Shown: positions 25,910 through 36,331, counted from the first letter of the stretch. The stretch: 64,000 nt of DNA from JAPPHA01 sp963664045 (GCA_963664045.2 CAXXGT010000004.1:1-64000); one strand, 5' to 3'. Translations and numbers: made by a program. Notes: generated by a model not told the origin, from the letters alone.

Positions 25910-26482
25910 TTATGTCGACGGACAAAGCATCTCGCGGCGACGGGCTTCCTTTGCCACTTCCTCGCTCTTGCCGGGACAGCCGCGTCTGCGTTTCGACTTC
26001 TCCCGGGCCGCCGGTTTCTCCCGCCCCTCGACCGCCGTCGAGTCCCGCGAGACATGGCTGATCAGTTCCTCCGCCAGGGCCTCCTTCACCAGGGCCTCGT
26101 GCATGCGCTCCGCAAGGCGGCTTCGGAAAACGCGGCAAACGCTCGCGAAAAGGTCGCCTCGCTCGGGATCGCGCTGACACGCGACCAGCCGCACAGCCTG
26201 CGTAACGGCGCATCCGCCAGAATCCTGTCGATCCGGTCACGGGTCGTCGGCATGTCCAGATCGCCTTGGCAATTGAAGGCACGCGCCAGTGGCCGGCGGC
26301 TCTGCTGAGGTCGTCCGGCGCCAAGCAGTACGTGTCGACGAAACACTCGATCTCGACCAGGTCAAGGACCTGTACGGGCGTTGATGCTTCTCCAGAAGAG
26401 GGGCGACCTCGTCGGCCAGTTCCGGGAAGAGTTCCCCTTGAAATCGGTTCCAGATATTGGACAGGGTTGATCTCAAGGACAT
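25910..26482 (-). pseudogene. Decayed DDE transposase (IS5/IS1182-like)
   Basis: Pieces of one transposase in three frames. The start is MSLRSTLSNIWNRFQGELFPELADEV from 26482. The middle piece reads LPTTRDRIDRILADAPLRRLCGWS then SEATFSRAFAAFSE. The 3' piece has ALVKEALAEELISHVSRDSTAVEGREKP with a basic KSKRRRGCPGK run. At least two frameshifts separate them and the catalytic C-terminal part is missing. The family call rests on the N-terminal motifs and is approximate. No intact ends were found. Confidence 0.7.
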
Positions 26483-26723
26483 CGGGGTCGCCTCTGTTGG
26501 TAAAGTGTTGAGCACTCTACCGTGTCTTGTGGCGGCCCCGATCTTCAGGATTGTCCGAGCAAAATCGTCTAAATCGGCGGAAATTCGCCCGTCAGGGGGA
26601 TTTCGCAAGAGGCCGCAAGAGGCCGCAATAATTCGATATGATCGAAATACACTCTCCGATCGCAGAATATACGGCGTCCCGTTCACGCTCATGTGGGGCA
26701 ATTCCGGCTTGTCGGTTAGACCT

Positions 26724-27338
26724 TCAGTTCCCGTTTCTGCTGCCAAGCTCGAACTGAACATTGAACAGCCCGGCCTCCGGCCGAACCCCGACCTCCAGGT
26801 TCACGAGAACGACCCGGGTGCGCCGGCCGTAGGCATCGGTAACGGTCCAGCCGTGAAGCCGAAGTGGTTCATTGGTGAACTGGAGTTCCAGCGTGCCAAG
26901 TCCCGGATTATCGGGGTCCTTGGCGATAATCATCGTCCTCTCGTCACCCAGTATGAGGGAGGATGCCCCGAGTTCGGTTTCAAGATCCAGTTCGGCGGCC
27001 AGGAACAGGGCGAGAGGTGATGATCGCAAGGGATACTGCCTGAGCACCTTCGAACCCGATTCGATAAGCGAGATCTGGCCGCCGCCCGCAATCACGACGT
27101 CCGCTTTCGGAAGGGAATACTCGAGCCGCATGCGCCCTGGTCGATGAACGTATAACGTGCCTTCCCTCCTCGTACCGTCAGGATTGACCTGCACGATGTC
27201 AGACCGAAGATGCTTGAGACTCTCCAGGTAGCTCGAAATCTCGTCAAGCGACGGAGCGGCTGCCAGGGCAGGCAGTGCGCTGACCGCGGCAAGACCCAGG
27301 CAGAGGCAGACGCGGAGAAGTCCGGTTCGGGTGTTCAT
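26724..27338 (-). CDS. lolA: Outer-membrane lipoprotein carrier protein LolA family
   Basis: A 204-residue periplasmic protein of the LolA family, which ferries lipoproteins from LolCDE to the outer membrane. A Sec signal peptide (hydrophobic core VCLCLGLAAVSALPALA, cleavage after A-x-A near 27) precedes the convex beta-sheet domain with RREGTLYVHRPGRMRLEYSLP, the LolA hallmark R-P-G-x-x-R-x-E-Y. The ATG at 27338 is chosen because it gives the signal peptide; the longer frame overlaps ftsK. It follows ftsK by 68 bp on the same strand, the usual alphaproteobacterial order. Confidence 0.88.
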   Translation of the reverse strand: MNTRTGLLRVCLCLGLAAVSALPALAAAPSLDEISSYLESLKHLRSDIVQVNPDGTRREGTLYVHRPGRMRLEYSLPKADVVIAGGGQISLIESGSKVLRQYPLRSSPLALFLAAELDLETELGASSLILGDERTMIIAKDPDNPGLGTLELQFTNEPLRLHGWTVTDAYGRRTRVVLVNLEVGVRPEAGLFNVQFELGSRNGN

Positions 27339-27406
27339 GACCTGACAATAAGGCCGGGACTTGCAAAGGGGCAAGACGCCGCGAGTCACGACCCACTTCG
27401 CGTGGC

Positions 27407-30052
27407 TCACGTTTCCGGGATCAGGATCTCGCGCTTTCCGACATGGTTGGCCGGGCTGACCAGTCCTTCGTCTTCCATCTGTTCGACGAGACGGGCCGCC
27501 TTGTTGTAACCGATCGAGAGTTTTCTCTGGATATACGAGGTCGAACACTTGCGGTCGTTGGCCACGATCTCCACGGCCTCGGCATAGAGGTCGTCCTTCC
27601 CCGAGTCGTTGCCGCGGCCAATGATCAGGTTGACCTCGGACTCGGTGGCTTCGTCCAGTCCCTCGATCACTCCGTGTACATATTCGGGCGGGCCAAATGC
27701 CTTCAGGTGGGAAACCACCGATTCGACCTCCGAATCGCTGACGAAAGGGCTGTGAATCCTGGTGATCTTGCCGCCGCCGGCCATGTAGAGCATGTCTCCG
27801 GTACCGAGCAATTGTTCCGCTCCCATTTCGCCGATGATCGTGCGGCTGTCGATCCGGGAGGTGACCTGGAACGAGATCCGCGTCGGAAAATTCGCCTTAA
27901 TCGTCCCGGTTATGACATCGACCGATGGACGCTGCGTTGCCATGATCAGGTGAATTCCCGACGCCCTCGCCATTTGGGACAGCCGCTGGATGCAGGCCTC
28001 TATTTCCTTGCCGGCAACCATCATCAGGTCTGCCATTTCGTCCACGATGACGACGATGAACGGAAGCTTGTTCGTATCGAGATGCTGGGTTTCGAGGATC
28101 GGTTCTCCTGTTTCGCTGTCGAATCCCGTCTGGACCGTTCGGGTGAATTCCTGCCCGCTCGCCAAGGCTTCATCGATGCGGGCATTGTACCCGTGGATGT
28201 TGCGGACCCCGACCCACGACATCTTGCGATACCGGTCTTCCATTTCCGCGACCACCCATTTGAGTGCGACAACGGCTTTCTTCGGATCGGTCACGACCGG
28301 TGACATGAGATGGGGGATTCCGTCGTAGACGCTCAACTCCAGCATCTTGGGATCAATCATGATCATGCGACACGCTTCGGGCGAGAGCTTGTAGAGAAGC
28401 GAGAGGATCATCGTATTGATGGCGACCGATTTGCCCGAACCCGTGGTTCCGGCAATCAGGAGATGCGGCATTCGCGACAGGTCGGCAATGAACGGCGAAC
28501 CGCCGATGTCCTTGCCGAGCGCCAGGGGCAAGAGGCTCTTTCCATCATCGAAGTCATTGGTAGACAGGATCTCGTTCAGGAGCACCTTCTCGCGGTGGAT
28601 GTTGGGCAGCTCGATGCCAATGACCGATCGCCCGGGAATGGTTGAAACACGTGCGGACAATGCGGACATCGATCGCGCGATGTCGTCCGCCAGGCCAATG
28701 ACCCGGCTTGCCTTGAGCCCGGGCGCCGGCTCGAGTTCATACATCGTCACGACCGGACCCGGGCGAACCGAAATGATCTCGCCCTTGATTCCGTAGTCGT
28801 CGAGGACGTTTTCAAGCATCCGCGCGTTTTCCTCGAGGGCTTCGTTGCTGAGGCTCCTCCGGACGATGTTTGTCGGGGAGGCGAGAAGTCCAAGCGGCGG
28901 GAGGACATAGTCTGCCGGCGCCTTTTCGGGGAAAAGACTTGGCTGGGCCTCGGATCTGGCCCGCTCGCTGGCCTTGTTCGGAGACCTGTTCATGCCGCGA
29001 ACGAGGGGTGATTGTTCCCGTATGGAGGAATCCGTTTGAACCATGCGTGGAGGCGCCGGCCCGAGACGGAGTTCGCCAGGAACCGAATCCGCGTCTTCAC
29101 TCCGGGGACCGGACTCCGAAGTCGTACCGGCATCTTCGGACGCCGGGCCCTTGGCCGTCTCGGTGTCGGTCCAGAGGCCGGCCCCGGCGGCCGCCTGGCC
29201 GATTTCTCCCGGTTGGCCCGTGTCATCAACGGACCGGCGGCCGATTCCGATGAGCCTGACGGCCCTGGTCCAGAACCCCGGTCGTTCTGCATCCGGATCG
29301 AATTCCACGGGGTTTTCTGTTCGGGTCATGGCCGCAACACGTCGATCCTGCCTTCGCAACGGCGGCTCGTGGGAGTGCGGCGCCTGCCGCGCTCCCCAGC
29401 GGGAGCCCTGCCGGACGATGACATGTGCGATGCTGCGAAAACACACGCCATACGCGAATGCCAACAGTTTCAGGGAGTACACCAATTCGCCTCTCGAGAC
29501 CCCGAGAGAGATGATCGTGGCGAACAGGGCGAGCACGGCGAAGCTGGCCGTTATCACGGTGAGTTCAAGACCTGGCTCAAGCAGATCCTGCCGAACGATC
29601 AGGCGAAGTATCGCGTCTCCGAACAGTCCGCCCATCCCGAACTCCTCGCTCCAGATCGGAAGGGTCACGTTGGACGAAAGGAAGATCGATGAAATGGCGA
29701 TTGCAATGGGAACAACTGGCGCGCGGTACAGGATTCGCGAATCGCCGATGTGCCGGACCAGTCGAATTCCCCAGCATCCGGCGGCCACGGGGACACCCCA
29801 GGCCGCGAGACCACAGATCATGATCAGAGGGTTGACGATCCCGGCGCCAGGACTCCCGAAAATGTTCTGGGCGGGTTCTGTCGATGCTGCAAACCAGCTC
29901 GGGTCTTCAAGCGAATGGGTCCAGAGTGCAGCCCCGATCGCGACGCAGGCCACGATCAGAACGAGACCGAGCAATTCGATCGAACGATTCCGTAAGGCCG
30001 CGTAGGTCCTGGGGTCAAGAAGTGGGGCGCGGTGCCCGCTCGTGATGGCCAT
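27407..30052 (-). CDS. ftsK: DNA translocase FtsK
   Basis: An 881-residue septal DNA pump that coordinates chromosome segregation with division. Roughly the first 210 residues carry four membrane helices, followed by a charged, proline-rich linker. The FtsK/SpoIIIE motor has a Walker A GTTGSGKSVAIN near residue 535 and Walker B FIVVIVDEMADLM. The C-terminal gamma winged helix (residues about 815-880, with SIGYNKAARLVEQMEDEGLVSP) recognises KOPS and XerD. The ATG start gives a normal cytosolic N-terminus. It begins seven bases after the upstream aminotransferase and precedes lolA. Intact. Confidence 0.97.
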   Translation of the reverse strand: MAITSGHRAPLLDPRTYAALRNRSIELLGLVLIVACVAIGAALWTHSLEDPSWFAASTEPAQNIFGSPGAGIVNPLIMICGLAAWGVPVAAGCWGIRLVRHIGDSRILYRAPVVPIAIAISSIFLSSNVTLPIWSEEFGMGGLFGDAILRLIVRQDLLEPGLELTVITASFAVLALFATIISLGVSRGELVYSLKLLAFAYGVCFRSIAHVIVRQGSRWGARQAPHSHEPPLRRQDRRVAAMTRTENPVEFDPDAERPGFWTRAVRLIGIGRRSVDDTGQPGEIGQAAAGAGLWTDTETAKGPASEDAGTTSESGPRSEDADSVPGELRLGPAPPRMVQTDSSIREQSPLVRGMNRSPNKASERARSEAQPSLFPEKAPADYVLPPLGLLASPTNIVRRSLSNEALEENARMLENVLDDYGIKGEIISVRPGPVVTMYELEPAPGLKASRVIGLADDIARSMSALSARVSTIPGRSVIGIELPNIHREKVLLNEILSTNDFDDGKSLLPLALGKDIGGSPFIADLSRMPHLLIAGTTGSGKSVAINTMILSLLYKLSPEACRMIMIDPKMLELSVYDGIPHLMSPVVTDPKKAVVALKWVVAEMEDRYRKMSWVGVRNIHGYNARIDEALASGQEFTRTVQTGFDSETGEPILETQHLDTNKLPFIVVIVDEMADLMMVAGKEIEACIQRLSQMARASGIHLIMATQRPSVDVITGTIKANFPTRISFQVTSRIDSRTIIGEMGAEQLLGTGDMLYMAGGGKITRIHSPFVSDSEVESVVSHLKAFGPPEYVHGVIEGLDEATESEVNLIIGRGNDSGKDDLYAEAVEIVANDRKCSTSYIQRKLSIGYNKAARLVEQMEDEGLVSPANHVGKREILIPET

Positions 30053-30059
30053 GTGAGGT

Positions 30060-31256
30060 CTATCCTCCCGGGATCATTGTTCGGAGTGTGCGAAGGCCGG
30101 TTTCAAGACGATCCCGGCCGTGGGTGATCGAGACACGGATGAATGGTCGGGCCGGGTCCGGAACTCCCGACTCGACCGGACCTGAAAGATATTCGCCTGG
30201 AAGAACCCGGATGCCGGAATTCCGCCAGAGATCGAGAGCAGTGGCCTCACCGTCGCCGGTCCGGATCCAGAGGAACATCCCGGCTTCGATGGGCCTGTAA
30301 ACGGTCGTACCCAGCCCGGAGAACACGTCGTCCGCGAGTTCGTACTTGCGGATGTACTCGGCACGGCTGTCTGCGACATGTGCCTCGTCTGCCCATGCAC
30401 GTGCGGAAACGCGCTGGATCGGCATGGGCAATGGTGCCCCTCCATAGGCGCGAAGTTTCCGAAGTTCACCGATCGTTTCCGGGCCGCCGGCGACGAATCC
30501 GGACCTGAGGCCAGGCAGGTTCGAGCGTTTGGACAGGGAATTGAACGCGAGCACGCGCTCGGGGTCGGCAGCCAGGCTTTCGGCCACCTCGAGGATTCCG
30601 GGTGGAGGATCGCGCCTGTAGAGTTCCGAGTAACATTCGTCGGAGAACACGAGGAAATCATGTGCCTCCGCCAGGCGGATCAGCGAAGCAAGCCAGTCAG
30701 ACGATGCGACGGTTCCCTGCGGATTGGACGGAGAACAGATGTAGGCGATCGCGGTCCTCTTCAGTGTCGACCGGTCCAGCCGTCCAAAATCCGGCAGAAA
30801 CTCGTTTTCTGCGGTCGCCGGAACGAGAACGGGCCTGGCGCCGGCCGCGGCGGCCGCACCGGCATAAACCTGGTAGAACGGGTTCGGCATTGCCACGAGT
30901 GGCGGGTCCCCGTTCTTTCGCTCGGGACAGAGCGCAAGGCAGGCATTGAACAGGCCTTCCCGGGACCCGTTGACAGCCATGACCTGCCTGTCCGGATCAA
31001 GGGTCACGCCGTAGCGGGTCTCGATCCACCTCGCGATCGATGCGAGCAGGTCGTGTGCACCCGGGTTCGGCGGATATCGCCGGAATTCCTCGATGTGTTC
31101 GAGCAGCACGGACCCGACGAAATCGGGCGGAGAATGCCTGGGTTGGCCCAACGCCAGGTCAAGGACATCCCCGCCGGCAACCTGTCCGTCCAAAAGCGTA
31201 CGGAGCCGTGCAAACGGGTACGCGGGCAAATTCGAAAACCGCTCGTTCAGCTTCAT
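30060..31256 (-). CDS. dapC: Pyridoxal-phosphate aminotransferase, succinyldiaminopimelate type (DapC)
   Basis: A 398-residue fold-type I class I/II aminotransferase. It shows YPPNPGAHDLLASIARW, the PLP-phosphate region NGSREGLF, AMPNPFYQVYAGAA, SPSNPQG, the DECYSELY strand with the PLP-ring Asp, the Schiff-base lysine in SLSKRSNLPGLRSG, and a C-terminal Arg region (FIRVSI). The closest pattern is DapC/ArgD-like succinyldiaminopimelate transaminase of alphaproteobacteria, acting in lysine and peptidoglycan precursor synthesis. Substrate assignment rests on pattern and on the conserved dapC-ftsK-lolA order. The ATG at 31256 matches family N-termini. Confidence 0.88.
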   Translation of the reverse strand: MKLNERFSNLPAYPFARLRTLLDGQVAGGDVLDLALGQPRHSPPDFVGSVLLEHIEEFRRYPPNPGAHDLLASIARWIETRYGVTLDPDRQVMAVNGSREGLFNACLALCPERKNGDPPLVAMPNPFYQVYAGAAAAAGARPVLVPATAENEFLPDFGRLDRSTLKRTAIAYICSPSNPQGTVASSDWLASLIRLAEAHDFLVFSDECYSELYRRDPPPGILEVAESLAADPERVLAFNSLSKRSNLPGLRSGFVAGGPETIGELRKLRAYGGAPLPMPIQRVSARAWADEAHVADSRAEYIRKYELADDVFSGLGTTVYRPIEAGMFLWIRTGDGEATALDLWRNSGIRVLPGEYLSGPVESGVPDPARPFIRVSITHGRDRLETGLRTLRTMIPGG

Positions 31257-31510
31257 GACCTGCCTCAGGTCTCGGAACCTTCTGGTTCTTCTTGCCGTCA
31301 AGATTAACGGAATGTGGCGAAAGTTTCAAATTTTTTGACTGGTGTGTCCGTTTCCCCGGAAGGCAGGATCAATCAGGTCAGGGATTCCCGTCTGAAAACG
31401 GGCGCGACGTCCACATGCGAGGCGCCAAAATCTCTGCATGCTCCCGCTGCCGCGGCAGTGCCGGCAGTTCGTGGCGAAACGCCCGGCTTTCGGCGCGTCC
31501 TCCGGAGAAA

Positions 31511-32845
31511 TCAGATGACCATTGCGACAGAGGCTCCGATGGCCAGGAGTTTTTCTTCGGCCATGGGCGAACCTGTCAACATCAGTCCACAGGACGGAGC
31601 ACCGGCAGGCAGCGTCAATGCACATTGGCCCAGGAGGTTGATGATCCTGGTGTTGCGCAACGCGAGGAGATTTGCACGGGCGAAATAGTCGGGATCTGTG
31701 TTCAGCCTGTCCGTTTCCGGAGGGAGAATCGCCGACGTCGGCGCCAGAACCGCAGAATATCCTTCCATGCGCGTCAGGCAGGACGCCCTGAGGTCGTCCA
31801 GGCGGCGCAATCCCTCGATGTAGTCCGTCGCCAGGATCTGTTTTCCGCCCCGAAATCGCTTGAGGATCTGGTGGAACATCAGCTGGGGAGAATCCTCGAT
31901 GACGGATCGCCATTCGGAATATGCTTCTGCCGCAAACAGGTGGGGAGCGAGATCCAGTGAATCGGCGTACTCGGGTAACGGCGCCGTCTCGATGACGGCC
32001 CCGGCACGCTCAAGGGCACGGATCGAGCGGTCGAACGCGTCGGCAGGAGCATCCTCGATGTCGTCCAGAACCACGTGTTCCGGGACGAGGAATTTCATTC
32101 CTTCGAGAGGAGCACTGCGGAGCGCACCCGGTGGCTTGCCTTCGAGTATTGCCAGGAGCATCGCGGCGTCCTCGACCGTTCGGGTCAGGGGGCCAACCGT
32201 GTCGAATGACCGGCAGAGCGGCACGACGCCGTCAAGTGATATCCGGCCATGGGTCGTCTTGAGCCCGACCAGGTCGTTCCAGGCAGCCGGGATACGCACG
32301 GAACCGCCGGTATCGGACCCGATCGCCGCCGCGGCCAGACCGAACGCGACCGATGCGGCTGCGCCGGACGATGAACCGCCCGGAACCACGTCTGGCCCAT
32401 AGGTGCACGGGGGCGTTGCGGTAACCGGATTGTACCCGAGGCCGGAAAACGCGAGTTCGGATTGGTGAGTCTTGCCAAGGCAGACAAGACCGTGCGCGCT
32501 TGCGTTGTTCAACACGACTGCATCGGCTTCGGGGATGCGTCCCTTGAGCAGGAGCGAGCCCGATTCGGTTGCAGCTCCTGCGGTATCGAACAGGTCCTTC
32601 CACGAGATCGGCACACCGTCCAGGGGACCAAGTCTCCTGCCTGCCCGCACCCGCCCGGCCGCCTCCCCGGCTTCCTGCCGCGCCCGGTCCGGCGTTGACC
32701 GGGCATAAATGCGTGATGCGTCGGGATGACTGTCGATGGCGTCGAGGAAGGCGTCGACGAGTTCACGCGGATCGATCTCGCCGGCCGCGATCGCGCGGCC
32801 GAGCTCACTGGCGCTTGCTGCCAGACAGTTCGCTGGTTTTGTCAA
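31511..32845 (-). CDS. Amidase signature (AS) family amidase
   Basis: A 444-residue amidase with the Ser-cisSer-Lys triad. The catalytic lysine is in GVPISWKDLF (near 80), the cis-serine in VPGGSSSGAAASVA, and the nucleophile in GSDTGGSVRIPA. AS enzymes hydrolyse amides (e.g. mandelamide, indoleacetamide) or serve as GatA; the C-terminus lacks clear GatA-specific features and no gatC/gatB is nearby, so a stand-alone amidase is favoured. It lies upstream of dapC with about 250 bp between, a common alphaproteobacterial neighbourhood. The substrate is unknown. Confidence 0.88.
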   Translation of the reverse strand: MTKPANCLAASASELGRAIAAGEIDPRELVDAFLDAIDSHPDASRIYARSTPDRARQEAGEAAGRVRAGRRLGPLDGVPISWKDLFDTAGAATESGSLLLKGRIPEADAVVLNNASAHGLVCLGKTHQSELAFSGLGYNPVTATPPCTYGPDVVPGGSSSGAAASVAFGLAAAAIGSDTGGSVRIPAAWNDLVGLKTTHGRISLDGVVPLCRSFDTVGPLTRTVEDAAMLLAILEGKPPGALRSAPLEGMKFLVPEHVVLDDIEDAPADAFDRSIRALERAGAVIETAPLPEYADSLDLAPHLFAAEAYSEWRSVIEDSPQLMFHQILKRFRGGKQILATDYIEGLRRLDDLRASCLTRMEGYSAVLAPTSAILPPETDRLNTDPDYFARANLLALRNTRIINLLGQCALTLPAGAPSCGLMLTGSPMAEEKLLAIGASVAMVI

Positions 32846-32957
32846 TTTCTGCTCCTGTCACGACGCCTTGCCCGATTCCCGGGCGGGAGGTTTCCGGTGC
32901 GCCCCGGCGCGGGTCCTGCCACCAGGAGAATCCGGGAAGGGCGACGTTCGTCGCGTA

Positions 32958-33791
32958 TCAATCCCACTTCCGTGCCCCCGTGACCGTGCGAACGAGGGCT
33001 GAATCCGGGTCCGCCAGATCCTCGATTACCGTAAAATGATCACGCTGTCGCTCGTGGACCAGTGACACTTCCCGTAGCGGTTTCCACGCCTCGTAGATCA
33101 ACTGGGTTTGGCGGAGAAACTCGGGCCTCTCAAGTGCACCGACCCAGAAAACCACCTCGAGCCCGGGCCGGCCGGAAACCGGCTGGTGAAACACCGGGCT
33201 CTCTTCCCGGGCCTCCCGGTCGTCCAAGTCCAGGATCCGGTTCATTTCCGTCAGGAGCAGCGGTCGCAGGTCGAAGAGTCCGCTGATCGCCACGACCCTT
33301 TCAAGGCGGTCCAGGACACGCGCAGGGAGCGGGCTGTCGTCGCAGATCATGCGCGTCGCCAGGTGTCCGCCGGCCGAGTGACCGACGAGCGTGACGGGTC
33401 CGTCACCGTGCCGGGCGGCAAACTCCACCGCGGAGGCGATTTCAGCGGTGATCCCGGATATCCTGGCTTTTGGCGCCAGGGTGTAACCGGGAACGGCAAC
33501 GTCGAAGCCGGCCTCGCAAATCCCTCCCGCAAGATGGGTGAAAAACTCCTTGCCGAGTCTAATCCAGTAACCGCCGTGAATGAAAACGACCAGTCTCCGC
33601 GACCCGGAAGCGGACCGGATGATGTCCATGCGGTTGCGCGAACCCGGTCCGTAAACCAGATCCGCCTCCAGGCTTCCGCCGGCTTCCGGCGACTGCCGGA
33701 AATCGCCCGCGAGTCTTGCCCATCGCTCGAGCGTGGCATCGGCCCCGGGAACATGGCCAATGTTGTCCAGTGCTTCGTTCCAGTCGATCAT
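32958..33791 (-). CDS. Alpha/beta hydrolase, kynurenine formamidase-like
   Basis: A 277-residue alpha/beta hydrolase of the HSL/KynB-like branch. The oxyanion motif is HGGYWIRLGKEFFTHLA (near 95), the nucleophile elbow is GHSAGGH, and a likely Asp/His pair is in the last third. The N-terminal YNNRAAVPDA-like region (YDPGADATLERWARL) resembles arylformamidase. Such enzymes hydrolyse N-formylkynurenine or small esters. The ATG at 33791 was chosen from family N-termini. The rhomboid gene lies about 40 bp upstream, so the two may be co-transcribed. The function is assigned at family level only. Confidence 0.82.
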   Translation of the reverse strand: MIDWNEALDNIGHVPGADATLERWARLAGDFRQSPEAGGSLEADLVYGPGSRNRMDIIRSASGSRRLVVFIHGGYWIRLGKEFFTHLAGGICEAGFDVAVPGYTLAPKARISGITAEIASAVEFAARHGDGPVTLVGHSAGGHLATRMICDDSPLPARVLDRLERVVAISGLFDLRPLLLTEMNRILDLDDREAREESPVFHQPVSGRPGLEVVFWVGALERPEFLRQTQLIYEAWKPLREVSLVHERQRDHFTVIEDLADPDSALVRTVTGARKWD

Positions 33792-33831
33792 TGCTTCACC
33801 GTGACACCGGGTTGACCTGTCGCCGATCTGC

Positions 33832-34491
33832 TCAACGGAACCCGTTCCGGTAACTCCCGGAGCCACGCGACATCAGCGGTCCGGCCGCGATACCTGCGAC
33901 AAATCCCCCGAGATGCGCTTCCCAGGCCAGTGTCCCGCTGAAGGCAAAATAGATCAGGACATTTGCCGCGATCAGCCCGAGAATCGTTTTGAGGACAGGG
34001 GTGATCAACAGTCCGCGCCGGCGGCGGTTGGTGAAGTCCCAATAGAGCCACAACCCGAGGAATCCGAAAACGGCGCCGGATGCGCCGACCATGGGTCCGT
34101 TCGATGTCGAGAGAAACTGAAACCCGAGAGCACCGGCAGCTGCAGACACGATGAACAGCGCGAGAAGCGACCAGGGATCGGTGCGCGCCGCGATGTGCTT
34201 CCCGAGCGCGAGAAGCACGGTGGAATTGAGCGCGACATGGACGATTCCCCCATGAAGAAACGCATGACTTACATACATGGTCAGCCACTGCTCTTCAAAG
34301 AGTGGAGCGACAGCCCCGGTCGCGACCGGCCTCCAGAATGCGCCGTTCAGGAGAGCGTATGTGCGCCAGTCCGGATCAATCCAGCCGCGATCGGAAACGG
34401 CCAGACAGAGTTCGATCGCGACAATGGTCCCGGCCAGGAACCAGAGTTGCCACGGCAGCTGATCGTCGCGCTTGACCTTGAACTCGGACAT
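33832..34491 (-). CDS. Rhomboid-family intramembrane serine protease
   Basis: A 219-residue polytopic membrane protein with about six helices. The catalytic serine is S139 in GASGAVFG and the histidine H193 in AHLGGF. The HxxxN pair of helix 2 is H85/N89 (HVALNS), so it has all residues needed to cleave substrates within the membrane. It is of normal length for bacterial GlpG-like minimal rhomboids. The ATG at 34491 has GGAG upstream; the longer ORF would add a non-membrane stretch. The substrate is unknown. Confidence 0.92.
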   Translation of the reverse strand: MSEFKVKRDDQLPWQLWFLAGTIVAIELCLAVSDRGWIDPDWRTYALLNGAFWRPVATGAVAPLFEEQWLTMYVSHAFLHGGIVHVALNSTVLLALGKHIAARTDPWSLLALFIVSAAAGALGFQFLSTSNGPMVGASGAVFGFLGLWLYWDFTNRRRRGLLITPVLKTILGLIAANVLIYFAFSGTLAWEAHLGGFVAGIAAGPLMSRGSGSYRNGFR

Positions 34492-34781
34492 GTTCGTCTC
34501 CGTTATTGTTCCCGCCAACTCACGGAATGTTCGGCCGCCGGCAACCGGAAATCGTGGAACAGGTGGCCTTTGTTCCTTGCACATGTGACCGTTCCCGACC
34601 GCAGGAGGCGATCGTCGTCGCAGGTCCGGTCAGTGGCAGGCGTGCACGAACCCGCAGCCGCCGGCAATTGTACGGCTGATTTCGTCCCGAAGCGCCCGGT
34701 TCACTCCGTTCTGCGTGGGTTCAGTCGGAGTGACCAGGCCAGCGGAGCCGTCGGACGCCCGGGCCGCCGATACCCCGGGAA

Positions 34782-36086
34782 TCAGATGTCGAGAGCGTTG
34801 TCGCGCTCCCACGATGTGAAATGGGCCGTGTACTGGTCCCATTCCTGCCGTTTCAACTTGAGGAATGCAGCGGAAAACTCGTCCCCGAGCATGGACCTCA
34901 ATGGCTTGTCCTTCTCGAACGCGCGCAGCGCATCCAGCAGGTTGAGCGGCAGGCGTTTTGCACCCCGAGCCTTGTGCCCCTCGGCATACATGTCGATGTC
35001 GAGGCGCTTGCCGGGGTCGGCCGAGGTCTCGATCCCGAGAAGCCCGGCGGCAATGACCGCTGCCTGGAACAGGTACGGGTTGGTGGCGCCGTCAGCGAGG
35101 CGAAGCTCGAAACGGCCGGGCCCGGGCACCCGAACCATGTGGGTTCGGTTGTTCCCCGACCATGTCACCGTGTTCGGCGCCCAGGTTGCGCCAGAATGCG
35201 TTACCGGTGCATTGATCCGCTTGTAGGAGTTTACCGTCGGGTTGGTGATCGCCGTAAGGGCCGACGCATGCCGGACGATTCCGCCAAGAAAATGCCTGGC
35301 CGTGACCGACAGCCCGAGTTCGTCGTCCCCGGCGAAGAGGTTTGTCGTGCCATCGGCATTCCAGGCCGAAATATGGGCATGACATCCGTTGCCGGTCAAT
35401 TGCTTGAACGGCTTCGGCATGAAGGTGGCGCGCAGGCCATGGTTTTCGGCCACGGACTTGACCATGAACTTGAAAAAGGAGTGCCGATCGGCAGTCGTCA
35501 ACGCGTCGCTGAACTGGAAGTTCATCTCGAACTGGCCGTTCGCATCCTCGTGGTCATTCTGGTACGGACTCCACCCGAGAGCCAGCATGTAATCGCAGAT
35601 CTCGGTGATGACATCGCAGCGGCGTATGAGCGCCTGCTGATCGTAACAGGGCTTGTCCGCAGTATCCCGAGGGTCGGAAATTGCCGATCCATCGGGTGTG
35701 ATCAGGAAGTACTCGGCTTCAACCCCTGTCTGGATCGACAAACCGTGTTCCCTGGCCTTTTCGATCATCCGGCACAGGGTGTTACGCGGCGCCTGGTCAA
35801 CCTCTTCGCCTTCCATGACGCAATTGGCCGGGACCCATGCCAACTTCGGTTTCCACGGCAACTGTACGGCGCTGTCCGGGGACGGCACGGCCAGCATGTC
35901 CGGGTGGGCCGGCGTCATGTCGAGGTGAGCGGCAAATCCGGCAAATCCGGCTCCGTCGATCTCCATCTCGTCGATGGCGTCGAGGGGGACCAGCTTGGCC
36001 CTCTGGGCGCCGAACAGGTCGGTGAATGAAATCATGAAATACTCGACACTGTTATCGAGCGCGAATTTATGCAGCTTTCCAACCAT
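34782..36086 (-). CDS. Glutamine synthetase family protein, GlnT/gamma-glutamylmethylamide synthetase type
   Basis: A 434-residue glutamine synthetase-like ligase. The beta-grasp domain (about 1-100, with SFTDLFGAQRAKLVP) and catalytic domain show metal-binding Glu in GVEAEYFL, NDHEDANGQFEMNF, NGCHAHIS (ATP/metal His) and NRTHMVRVP (phosphate Arg). Length and motif style fit type III GlnT and gamma-glutamylmethylamide synthetase (GMAS), which ligates methylamine to glutamate. The methylated-amine genes elsewhere in the window make GMAS attractive, but ordinary GlnT activity is equally possible from sequence. Single gene with its own promoter region. Confidence 0.85.
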   Translation of the reverse strand: MVGKLHKFALDNSVEYFMISFTDLFGAQRAKLVPLDAIDEMEIDGAGFAGFAAHLDMTPAHPDMLAVPSPDSAVQLPWKPKLAWVPANCVMEGEEVDQAPRNTLCRMIEKAREHGLSIQTGVEAEYFLITPDGSAISDPRDTADKPCYDQQALIRRCDVITEICDYMLALGWSPYQNDHEDANGQFEMNFQFSDALTTADRHSFFKFMVKSVAENHGLRATFMPKPFKQLTGNGCHAHISAWNADGTTNLFAGDDELGLSVTARHFLGGIVRHASALTAITNPTVNSYKRINAPVTHSGATWAPNTVTWSGNNRTHMVRVPGPGRFELRLADGATNPYLFQAAVIAAGLLGIETSADPGKRLDIDMYAEGHKARGAKRLPLNLLDALRAFEKDKPLRSMLGDEFSAAFLKLKRQEWDQYTAHFTSWERDNALDI

Positions 36087-36331
36087 TATGGTCCTCCCGG
36101 CAGCCGGTACATCGTTCGGTCAGGTCGATCCGTTCATCCTGGTGCTTCTTGCCGAACGGACCGCCGCCCGCCATGGTATACCTGCCATTGCCGGAGCATC
36201 AACTGCGATCCACGGAATTCCGTGTGCCCGGGACGAAAGCGGTGTCGCAGATTCGGGATAGAGACGAAAAATGAAAAACGTCAATGCAGACTGAAACGCG
36301 TTGTCTGCGGAGCTGATTGCCGGTCAATGAG